A stretch of 64,000 nucleotides of DNA from Caprimulgus europaeus. Lineage: Eukaryota > Chordata > Aves > Caprimulgiformes > Caprimulgidae. The stretch lies in the NCBI GenBank assembly GCA_907165065.1, contig OU015527.1, forward strand, positions 19,481,686-19,545,685, read 5' to 3'. The notes below the pieces were generated by a model, which worked only from the letters and a program-made list of their open reading frames with translations, did not search any database and was not told the origin of the DNA. Position numbers and translations under genes: made by a program. Below, piece by piece: positions 1-10,157 of this stretch (the first letter of the stretch is position 1; every line of letters starts with the position of its first letter).

Positions 1-864
1 GGAAGAATATCACAGTTACAGAAAGCTAGTATCAAAGAAAGCACTCAAACCAACATGAAAAAGAGAAATAACCAGAAAAATAAGTCCCTGTATTTTACTA
101 TCAGATCCTCAAAATAGAATGGTATTTGAACTGATCCTAAGGTTACTTAAGCTTAGTTCTAGGAGATCTCTAGAAATATGAGTACAAAACTTATGTATCT
201 ATTCTTCAGAAACTCCTTCTATCTTCTATCACTGCCGTATCTGAACAGGCAGTCCATAGCTTCTAACTCAAAACCCCATCATTCGTCTTTTAAAGTATAT
301 ATATACTACATATACTTTATCTGTATTTATATGTAGGCTAAACCCTGCTATTCCCACTTCTATAATTTCCTAAGCAACACAACATGTCTTTATGCATACC
401 CAAATGTAAGTATCTTACAGATGCATGTGCTCAGGAAGGCATGTATTCCGTGAAAGGAGGTGAGGAGCCCCTGGATGCAGCGAGGCTTCCTTCCCCCATG
501 GCTTTTCAGAGTTTGCTTGTGGGAGATCCCATACTGCCCAGTCCAACGTTTTTCCTCACACTAAGAACACACCAGCTGGACTCCCATTTATGCCACTCAT
601 CTGATGACCTTTGTTAGCAAGTATCAGTATCAGATACATTATTTACTGTTTTTAGTCATTGGTAAGTAGCCCTTAAAAGTAATCCTGCAACAAGTCTCCC
701 AGCATAGACATTTGTTTTGGCTCTGTATGCTGTGGTACCAGTTAGCTTCCCTGACCATGTGTAAGCACAGTCTTTTTCGAGCTGGAGGTACTATGAAATG
801 ACAGCCATAATCTTTGTAACCTAGCACATGCTAAATGTTGTAAGTAATTGCTGCGAAGTGGGCC
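1..864. other. Intergenic, no gene recognised
   Basis: AT-rich DNA with only short chance reading frames; the longest lacks any recognisable motif. It lies immediately before a CR1 fragment. I see no RNA gene or clear regulatory site in it. Confidence 0.6.
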
Positions 865-1658
865 TGTGTAGACCTCATGAGGTTATACAAGGCCACGTGC
901 AAGGTCCTACACCTGTGTCGAGGCAGCCCTTGATATCAATACAGGCTGGGGGATGAAGGGATTGAAAGCAGTCCTGCCAAGAAGAGCATGAGGGTAACGG
1001 TGGATGAAAAACTGGACACAAGCCAGCAATGTGCACTCACAGCCCAGAAGGCCAACTGTATCCTGGGCTGCATCAAAAGAAGTGTGGCCAGCAGACTGAG
1101 GGAGGTTATTCTGCCTCTATACTCTGCTCTCGTGAGACCCTACCTGGAGTACTGCGTCTATCTCTGGAGTCCTCAGCACAGGAAAGATATGGCCCTGTTG
1201 GAGTGTTTCCAGAGGAGGGCCACAAAAATGATCAGAGGGATGAAACACCTCTCCTGTGAATACAGAGACTTGGGGTTGTTCAGCCTGGAGAAAAGGAGGC
1301 TCTGGGTAGACCCTATTGTGGTCTCTCAGTACCTAGGTGGCCTATTTGAAAGATGGGGACAGACTTTTTGGTACAGCTTGTTGCAATAGGACAAGGGGTA
1401 ATGGTTATAAGCTAAAGGATGGTAGATTAGGCAAGCTATGAGGAATAATTTTTTTATGATAAGGGTGGTGAAACACTGGAACAGGTTGCCCAGAGAGGTG
1501 GTAGACGCCCCATCCCTGGAGACATTCAAAGTCAGGTTGGACAGGGCCCTGAGCAACCTGATTTAGCTGAAGATGCTGCTCATTGCAGTAGGGGTTGGAT
1601 TAGCTGACCTTAAAAGGTCCCTTCCAACCCAAACCATTCTACGATTCTCTGATTCCAT
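865..1658 (+). mobile_element. CR1 LINE, 5'-truncated 3' end
   Basis: This is the 3' end of a CR1 non-LTR retrotransposon in sense orientation. The translation covers the C-terminal part of the ORF2 reverse-transcriptase protein: a stretch reading YKATCKVLHL near 880, then [16 protein letters not shown] near 1025-1070, [13 protein letters not shown] near 1115-1155, and FSLEKRRL near 1275-1300. After an in-frame stop near 1387 the frame is broken, but the nucleotide sequence continues through the family's LPREVV and FKVRLD blocks. It ends in a short 3' UTR with the CR1-type ATTCTAYGATTCT tail repeat (about 1636-1658). The endonuclease and reverse-transcriptase core are absent, the usual result of 5' truncation on insertion. 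The copy is dead: it has stops, frameshifts and no promoter region. The left boundary is approximate. Confidence 0.93.
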
Positions 1659-3825
1659 AATTTGACTGATACACAAAGTAAGATCTTAAGAGCAAATATT
1701 AAATGGGTTTCAATATCGCAAATTTACACCTCAATATGCCAGTGAATAAAAAGACCCGTTATGGACATCAGACTTACCTGCACAGATCTTTTTTATGTGA
1801 AGTAGCTAATAAGAGATATCAATCTCTCCCCCACCCCCTCTGTCTTTCTCTCCCCCTCTTCTTGTCCCCTTGTGTTTTTCATCAGCTGCTTTGCCCAGTA
1901 GCTACTTCATAAATGCATGATTCTAAAAATTCTTTCTGACATCTGTTTCAAATTCATCTTTTTCCATGCTCTTTTCAAGCTCCATATCCTATCATCAGTG
2001 GGCCAAATTCACCTCTGATGTAACTAATGTAGGCACTGGCTCTAGGGATGGTTTTGGTCTTGTCTGTTCAGAGGGTTAATTTCTGTCTAGGCTATATAAA
2101 ATGACATTTCAATGCAATTCCTTCCTAACTGTCATGTTCTATAAGATGCATCTGTACTTCTGTTATTTCCATTTATTCCCAGTACCACTTCTACAGCTTT
2201 TATGAAATGTTACCTATTTCATGCTGCACTTCTTTTATTTGAAATCCCAGCAATGCTCTTAGGTTTCTTGTGGTTATATTAGTCAGAAAAGCTCAAAAGA
2301 AAAACTTCCTGTTCAGCCACAAGGACTTCCAAGCACTATACGAATAGGAAAAAAAAAAAAGAAAAAAAAGAAAAAATCAAGCACAAGAAGATGTAGAACT
2401 AAACCAAATGTTCCGTGTCCACTCCGGACATGTTTGATAGAAAACCAACAACTTTGTCACCTCATGTCATGTGGCCTTCAGGAAAGAAATTTTGTGAAGC
2501 AGCCACATCACCAGTAAAACTAGTCTAAACTGGGATATCAGGCAGTGGTGATGTAGTCAGAATATTTTCTAGGTGGCCTTAGTGTTCTTGCATCCTTTCA
2601 GACTTTCTTGTTCACCTCTACTTCACCTTCCACTTTCCACTTCAGTGGGGTACTTCCTTTCATAGTCTCTTAATATTGCCTATTCTCGCTCTCCAAAGCT
2701 CTCCCCTTTTCAGCCCTGTAACATCATGGCGTGACTTTGACAATGGTCATTTGGGCAGCGTAATGTGTGTTTCTTCCACACTGCTTCTGTGCTGTAAATG
2801 AAGGTTTGGACCTTTGGAGAGGGCACTAGGAGACAATTTTCCTGTTGCACTGTGCCGTACTTGTTGCAATCAGCAGCCCAACAAATGTAAGCCTCAGTAA
2901 GGTCCCAGGTCCAGACAACTGATGCTTAAAAACCTTTGACAGGTATTAAAGAGACTCAAATCATAACTGCCCAACAAAATGTTACATCTTAAGAAGGGCA
3001 AGCAATAACAGCACAAGCTTGCAGTTATTTGCTACGACACTGTTATGTACAGATAGGCACGTACAGAAATGCCTATAAATGTTTTTAAATTTTTCATGTT
3101 TGAAATAGTAGCAAGCTCTTCTATTCAAGTAGGAGCTTTGGCTCTTATAAATAAATGATTAAAACACCATTCTAAAATTATATGCCAGGAAAGAAGTCCC
3201 GTATATTGTAACCTTGACCAAAGAAGCATTTTTTCCTAGTTTTTCTAATATTTTGTTAGCTACATTTAAATATTTGCTTGCATATAAACACAGACATGCC
3301 ATAATAGCTGGGAGAAAAAAAACATTTCAAATTTCAACACTATGCTAAAATACTTGCTACTGCATATGTTGAAAAGGCTTCTAATGTAAAATGAATGTTG
3401 CACCTGTACTGCTTGGAAGGTCAAAAGACTCTCTGACGCTAAGCAAAAATGATGAAAAATGAGTAGGCAAAAATTCTTATTTTTGATAACGCAAGTCACT
3501 TTAAGCTCTTGGGTTCAGAAAGACATGAATAAATAATGAGAAATAACCAAAAAGTTCCACAAAGAGGCTTAACAAACTTTTCACTTTTGTACATCACATA
3601 AAACAGATGGTAAGTGATAAACAAGTCACTGCAATAAATGGGATCAAAACCAAGAAACTAAGAAGTAAACGAACAACTGAATCAGCTTTTTCTTAACTAA
3701 CTTTCAACTTCTGTTTCTTGAAACAGACTCAGAAACCCTTCTTTACCTTAGATTCAGTGGTATTGAAAAAATAACGTGCTATGTAGTACAAGAACAGCGA
3801 AAGCTAGGCATAGGTTCTACTGTGG
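1659..3825. other. Intergenic, no gene recognised
   Basis: Mostly AT-rich DNA with no convincing coding potential. The one notable item is an A-rich run at 2348-2376, which could be an old retroposed tail, but nothing upstream of it is recognisable. Confidence 0.55.
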
Positions 3826-4867
3826 TGTGGTGGGTCGACCTGGCTGGATGCCAGGTGCTGAACAAGCTGCTCAATCACTCCTCTTCAACTGGGCAGGGAG
3901 GATAAAATACAATGAAAGGCTCGTGGGTCGAGATATTTACAGGAAGAGATCACTGCCAAACTACTGTCACGGGCAAAACAGACTTGACTTGGGGAAAATT
4001 AATTTAATTTATTGCCAATCAAAGGTCAGAGTAGGATAATGAGAAATTAGAACAAACCTAAAAACATCTTCCCCTCACCTCTCCCTTCTTCCTGGGCTCA
4101 TCTTCACTCCAAATTTCTCTACCTCCTCCCCTGAGCAGCACAGGGAAACAGGGAATGGGGGTTAGTCAGTTCACCACATGTCATCTCTGCTACTCTTCCC
4201 CTGCTCCAGTGTGGGAACCTACCCTTGGGAGACAGTCCTTCCAATGAACCTCTCCAATGTGGGTCCTTCCCATGAACAACAGTTCTTCATGAAGTGCTCC
4301 ACTGTGGGTTCTTTCCATGGTGTGCAGTCCTTCAGGAATGGACTGCTCTAGCCTGGTTCCTCCACCAGGCCACATGTCCTGCCAGGAGGTGGTTCCAGCA
4401 TGGGCATTCTGCAAGGGAGATCTTCCTTTAGGGAAGCCCATGGGGTCCTCCATAGGCTGCAGGTGGATATCTGCTCCAGCATGGGCCTCCATGGGCTGCA
4501 GGGGGACAGCCTGCCTCACCGTGGTCTGCACCACAGGCTGCAGGGGAATCTCTGCTCTGGCGCCTGGAGCACCTCCTCCCCCTCCTTCTTCACTGACCTT
4601 GGTGTCTGCAGTGCTGTTTCTCTCACATCTTCTCACTCCTCTCTCCCTGCTGATGCTGTGCAGCTTTTTCACTCCTTCTTAAATATGTGATCACAGAGGT
4701 GCTATCAACATTGCTGAAAGACTCAGCTTTGGCCAGTGGTGGGTCCGTTTTAGAGGCAGCTAGAAATGGCTGTGTCTGACATGGAGACAGCCTCTAGCGT
4801 CTTCTCACAGAAGCCCTCCCTGCAATACCCCCTCCAAAAACCTTGCCACAATAACTCCATATAAGCA
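3826..4867 (-). mobile_element. Endogenous retrovirus LTR, long copy (minus)
   Basis: A roughly 1.04-kb block starting TGTGGTGGGTCGACC and ending near CCATATAAGCA, the TG...CA ends of an LTR. I recognise it as a long LTR type common in songbird genomes; ERVL-like is my best guess from memory. Orientation is taken as minus: a minus-strand AATAAA with AT-rich context lies near 4000-4015, and a TTTAA TATA-like stretch lies near 4678-4684. The middle (about 4190-4600) is built of imperfect, repeated short units with phrases such as CTGCAGG and CCATGG, giving spurious long open frames on both strands. No gag, pol or env reading frame is present. A shorter relative lies at 6005-6419. The exact right end is uncertain by a few bases. 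Confidence 0.82.
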
Positions 4868-6004
4868 CAGCTGCAGGACAAGGTTCCCAGGCCAAGACCA
4901 GCACACATGACACCAACAGCAGATGAAGGAGAAAACTACAATTTTGTTGTATTCAGGGACAGCTGAAAAGTGTCAGCTCCTGAAAGATCCAGGCACATGC
5001 AGTGTTTTTGTGCTGCAAGAGCAGCAGACAATCACTTATCCAAAATGTCCAAGAGGAGCCCTGGCAACGGGCTCTGCTCAATGCTGCAGAGGAAGGTGAA
5101 AAACCCCTGGGGACCAGTGACAATCTGCCCCAGGGGGAAAACTTCCTTCCTGATCCCACAGCTGGTGGTCTTGGCTGTTCCTTGGGCATGTGAGCAAGAC
5201 CTGCCTTCCAGCCCCATGGGGTGGTCACACCTACCAGGGATGCCACCACTGCCTGACCTCTATCCTCCTGCAATCCAGACCTGTCCTGGGGGCTTCCAAG
5301 ATGGCAAAAGGTGCCCAGCCTGACTGGCCTTGAGGATGAGAACCCTTCTCTTGCCTGGCAGGACACCAGCGGGTGCCCCAAAGCCCTGGGGAAGATGCTG
5401 GCTCTGATACCCCTTGCAACATCTTTGCAGCCCATTCCTTAGTGTCACTGCTGCTGGCTGCACAGGGGATGAGAATGGCGAGCTCTGCAGTGCTCCTCAG
5501 GCATTGAGAGCACATTCCCATGGTCTTGGCAGGCCACCAAGCCAACCTTTGCCTCTGCTATCCAGCTGAAAAGGCCTGGCAGCTGTGGGCACCTCCAGGT
5601 GTTTGTGGAACTTCTCATCTCCCCAGCAGTTTGTCTTCATTCTCTGAAGGAAAGATGAAGTAGGATTTCCACTAAGTAGATGCAGCTTTCAAAATGCCCC
5701 TGGGAATATGGAGCAGAAAGGAGGCTGAATACATAACATGGAGCAGGGCTTTGCCCACCTCCCTGGTGCACCATGCAAGTGCCTAAGCAGACCTGGATGA
5801 GAAGAAACATGGGTGTGTAGAGCACCAAGTGCTGGAGTCAGCTCTTAGTGCACCCCTGAAGCTGAGGTCGAGTGTCCAGAAGACAGCAGCTGAACATGCC
5901 TTGCACTTTGGCTGCTGAGACAGCTTGACCCAGGCCAGGCTTAGGCAATCAATCAACCCTCCTGGCTCTGCTAGGGCACTGCCAGGCCTGTGAGCAGTGA
6001 CTGT
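4868..6004. other. GC-richer unclassified DNA between two LTRs
   Basis: This block is visibly GC-richer than the surroundings and sits exactly between two LTRs of the same family and orientation. Open frames of up to 160 residues occur on the minus strand (4953-5435), but they have no recognisable retroviral domain (no protease DTG, reverse-transcriptase YXDD or integrase zinc motif seen). No primer-binding site is apparent next to 6004 and no polypurine tract next to 4868. It may be a remnant of provirus interior, a different repeat, or an older insertion. I cannot decide from the sequence alone. Confidence 0.4.
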
Positions 6005-6419
6005 TGTGGTGGGCTGACCTTGGCTGATCACCAAGTGCCCACCAATCCGCTCTATCACTCCCCCTCCTCAACTGGATGAAGCAGGAGAAAATATGAAAAC
6101 AGGCTCATGGGCTGAGATAAGGACAGGGAGATCACTCAGCAATTGCTGTCACGGGCAAAACAGACTCGACTTGGGGACATTAATTTAATGTACTGCCAAT
6201 CCAAATCAGAGTAGGATAACAGGAAATAAGGACCGTATATTATCAGAGAGGCACTACCAACACGTCTGGTAGGCCTAGCTTTGGCCACCGGTATATCCAT
6301 CTTGAAGGCAGCAGGAACTGGTTCTATCCAACACGGGGACAACTTCTGGCATCTTCTCAGAGAAACCACCCCTGCAACCCCCACCCAGAACCAAAATTTT
6401 GCCACGTAAGCCATATACA
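6005..6419 (-). mobile_element. Endogenous retrovirus LTR, internally deleted copy (minus)
   Basis: A second member of the LTR family at 3826-4867, in the same orientation. It starts TGTGGTGGGCTGACC and ends CCATATACA. Both ends align with the longer copy, but about 625 bp corresponding to roughly 4058-4684 is missing, with the join near 6238. The lost part includes the repetitive middle and the TATA-like region, so this copy could not act as a promoter in the usual way. It carries no retroviral coding sequence. It is either the partner LTR of one degraded provirus or an independent insertion. Confidence 0.8.
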
Positions 6420-9400
6420 TATGGTTATTCAGCCTATCTACATTTGAGACCCTAGGAGCCATCCAACCTTCCTAGTCCAAGTCTGTGTACCAACAATGCC
6501 AAATTACTACCTGACAAAAGCCAAGCAGTGCCCCTCCTCTGCCTCCCATTCCCAGTTTCTTGGCAATGAAAATGTATGATGTAGAGGTCACCACTGACCA
6601 CATGTGGTCTTATCAACACAACTGGGAGACCATCTTCTTCCTCACCAAGGAGGCACAAACCCACAGGTCAAATTAAACAAGAGATGAGACTACTTACATG
6701 CATAGACAATAGGTTCAGATCTACAGTTCATAGTTTCTACAGTCAATATAGATGAAGCAGAGCAGTGTAAGGTTGGTTTATCAAACAGGCAATTTCCTGT
6801 TAAACAGAAAACCAGTACAACACCTTCCTATTCATACTACTTTATAATATTTATCTTGTGTCCTAGAATCTTACGGCACTATGACAAACCTCTCTGCTTT
6901 ATGTTTCAGACATTGGAAACTTCCATACATAGATCAAGTTTTCCTTGAAAACACACCACACAAAACACAGTTGCTGAAAGCTCGTGAATTATTCACTTGA
7001 ACACAATTTAAAAGATTCACTGCCTGTCTGTGAGAGAAAGAATTAATCTCCTGCATGTATGGTTAATGAGTTATAGTGAAACAAACTTGTTAAAAGAGAT
7101 ACTAGTATATACAAATGGTTTTCTAATAGTTTTCCTGCTTCAGTCTAAAAATTCAGACTATAATATCATCACTGAAGTGATGGCAGTCTTCTTTCTAGAA
7201 ATCATTGAATCAGCTGTAATTTATTTACAACCTCATTTCTTGTTCCCCTAGCCTTAAAATAAGTGACTAAATAGTACATTTTCATACAGCTGGAACTGAG
7301 TATCAGGAAGAAGAAGCAAAAAAAGGAAAAATGCAAGTAAAATACATTAAAACTACAAAGTTTACATGTTAAGCCTTAAGTTTATATGAAATTTTGCTTA
7401 CTATATTTACTGTTCTGCTTCAACTTTTCCCTTGTTCAATGCTGCTTCTGCCTCAGCAATGCAATTCAGACTCTAAAAGCTGTTTGCCATGTGGACAAAT
7501 GGCAAACAGTTTTAGTAGACTTAGTCTCAAGTGTGAATGTGACCAGAATTCACCTTGGATTACACTAAATTATAAACTATTCAGAACAGAGTTTTTCATT
7601 TTCTTTATTGTTATATTGAACACTGGCATAATTGGCGTGTATACCACTATGAAAAGTTTAAATCTAAATTACAATAAAACAAACTGTAAATATATGTTTT
7701 TTAAGATCCCTAACAAGATGAAGTCAATGTTAACTACTGGCCTTCAAAAGAAGACACTGCATTCTTATTTTTCTAACATAAGCTTCTCATATCTTCCTGC
7801 CACTAAGACTATGATATCCTTTTCATGCACATATAGAATAATTTACTCAACATACTGTAATAAAATATTTTTCTAATTAGAACAATACTTTGCAATATAA
7901 TAAGAAAAGGATTGTTTCAGTATTTATGACGGTTTTCCAAGTTTTGGCAAAACCCAAGCTCAAATAGTTTTCAAACAGCACAGCTAGTCTCCAACCAGTG
8001 TATAATTACAAGTCTGCAAATTAGACATACTCTTGAAATACTACTCTTGTATTTAAAAATCAGGTCACTACAGGAAAAAAAAAAAAATCAGTCTCTAAAG
8101 TATTCAGGAACAAACTCAATTGTTTATACAGATTCCAAATATATAAATTACAAATTATGAATCATCATAGCTGTATTTTTTCATTTAGCATTCAGGAGGT
8201 GCAGTCACTGAAATGTTTTAAAGAATCTGTCACAGAGAGATATACTTTAATTTCTCAGTAACTTGACTGAGGTTGCAAAATTTAGTATTAATAAATTTAT
8301 AATGAAAATGAATTTATTATAAAATTTATTATGAAAATAAATGTATCATCAAAAATTGGCCCATTGGCCTACACAAGCTTTCCCCTCATAACCAATGTTA
8401 TCAATCAGTTACTATCTCAGTGCAGGTAAAAGCACAACACATTCCACATAGGCTGTAGGAGGAGTGTCACAATTTCTTTTTCTGAACCATGACCTTTTTT
8501 GTCAAAAAAAAAGTCACTGGATGTTTATCAGATGAGTCTCTTGCCCAAACTGTTCAGTAATTACTGATATTATATATGTTTATCAAATTTTCAGTGAATT
8601 TATTGCTCTGCTGATTGCTACTCTCATCTTTTTGTAGGTCAGTTTTTCACTAGTATTTCAGTTGTCAGAGTTTCTCAGTAGGAGAAAATGTGAGAATGAC
8701 TGATGTATTTAAAAATACCTTAACATGTTGCGCTATAGATCACAAATAAACAGAATATATTGCAGATTTTTTTTTTCCTCTCTCCTCCCCCTGCCCTGGG
8801 TTGGTTTTAGATGGAAAGAACCCAAAATGAAAGATTAAAAAAAAAACAAAAACAAAACTTCCTCCTTATTGATACGACAAAAAGAAAAAAATTGCTCAAC
8901 AAGTCCATAGCAGAAAAAAGTGTGACTACTAATTTATTAATGCAAATATGAGCGGTGCTATTTCTGTTGCTAAAAATCCATTTGTCTTTCATGCATATCT
9001 GCAGGGATTATGCTTTAGAAAATAAACATCCATGAGAAGCTCTTCTTTATGTATTTAATACTTTTATTATGACAACTTGATGCAGTTGGATTTGTCAAAG
9101 GATTTGTCACTATGGTTGATCTGGAATATTCCATTCTGCTGTAGATTTTACAGATATAGAAAGATGGTTTGTTCCAAAATCAAAATTCTAAAATGTAGAG
9201 AGGCACTGCATCAAATTCCTTCACTTCAAGTCGCTGTACAAGTAGAAGCAGTTCATTAACACTCAACACAATTTTTACTGAGTTGTGCCTGTTCAGAAAA
9301 AACAAAGTTTGACATTTTAATTTTCCATTGCTTCTAGCATGCTTTACTGCTTTTTTTCATCTCTCTTCTTTGACAAGTACAAAATTGCACCTGTTGGGAA

Positions 9401-10157
9401 CATCAGAATGGTGTATTTTTCATCTGTCTTTTAATGAAACGTGTATAATTTTTTTTAAAATGGCTAACAGAGAGCGTTCAGGTAAATTACTTTGCCTTCG
9501 CGCTTACCACTGTTGATCTTCAAAATTATTCCCTCAAACTTAGTGTGTCACTTTTTTTAAAAGACGTCCAATTGGAATTTTAAAACTTCATAGTGTGGAT
9601 TACTGACTACTTTTCCAAGTAAATTGCTCCAGAAGCTACACACCTCACTGTGAAGAATTTTTTTCTTATTTCCAGTCTCATTTTATTAACTTAAGCAACA
9701 GTACTCTGTGTTTTTACTATATTAATGGATAAGTGTGCACACCTAACCTAAGAGTGCACACTACCATCTCCCATACTACCACTATACAAACACATCACTG
9801 TGGGTATACCACGATTTATGTGAGATGCCACCAACTATCTTTGGGTGACTATCTAAAAGACTCTGAAGAGGAACCATTCACATCTGTTCAGGGACATGAG
9901 CCAGGGCAAGATTTATACTATGCCCACAGAATCTCATTTCTTCAGACCTCTGCACAAAACTGATCCTCCCTGCACTCTGCTATGTCTTATAAAGTTCTTA
10001 ATCACAATCTGACTGCATCTCTTGCCACCACAGAGCAAGCAAAAGTGCTCATGTGAAAAAATACTTTTAGCAGCATCTAATAAAGTCCTTGCTTTCTGAA
10101 AAGTGAGAATTATACAGTCCATCCTTCGGGTCATGCACAGGCCAAGGAGACAGGATG
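6420..10157. other. Intergenic AT-rich DNA, no gene recognised
   Basis: No exon-like composition or repeat family is recognised. A stretch at 8289-8342 is made of near-repeated AATTTATTA-type words on both strands. An open frame at 7394-7876 (about 160 codons, TTG-initiated) is not supported as a gene. Runs of A or T near 8075, 8506, 8770 and 8840 are simple sequence. Confidence 0.55.

Noticed and set aside
4190-4690. 160-codon minus and 121-codon plus open frames
   Set aside because: They lie wholly inside the LTR and come from its repetitive middle section.
4953-5435. 160-codon minus open frame between the LTRs as a gag or pol remnant
   Set aside because: No protease, reverse-transcriptase or integrase motif can be seen.
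7394-7876. 160-codon plus open frame with a hydrophobic start and several cysteines
   Set aside because: It starts at TTG, lies in AT-rich DNA, has no recognised family, and shows no splice or promoter context.
8289-8342. Possible cruciform of AATTTATTA words
   Set aside because: The low-complexity AT-rich composition explains it.
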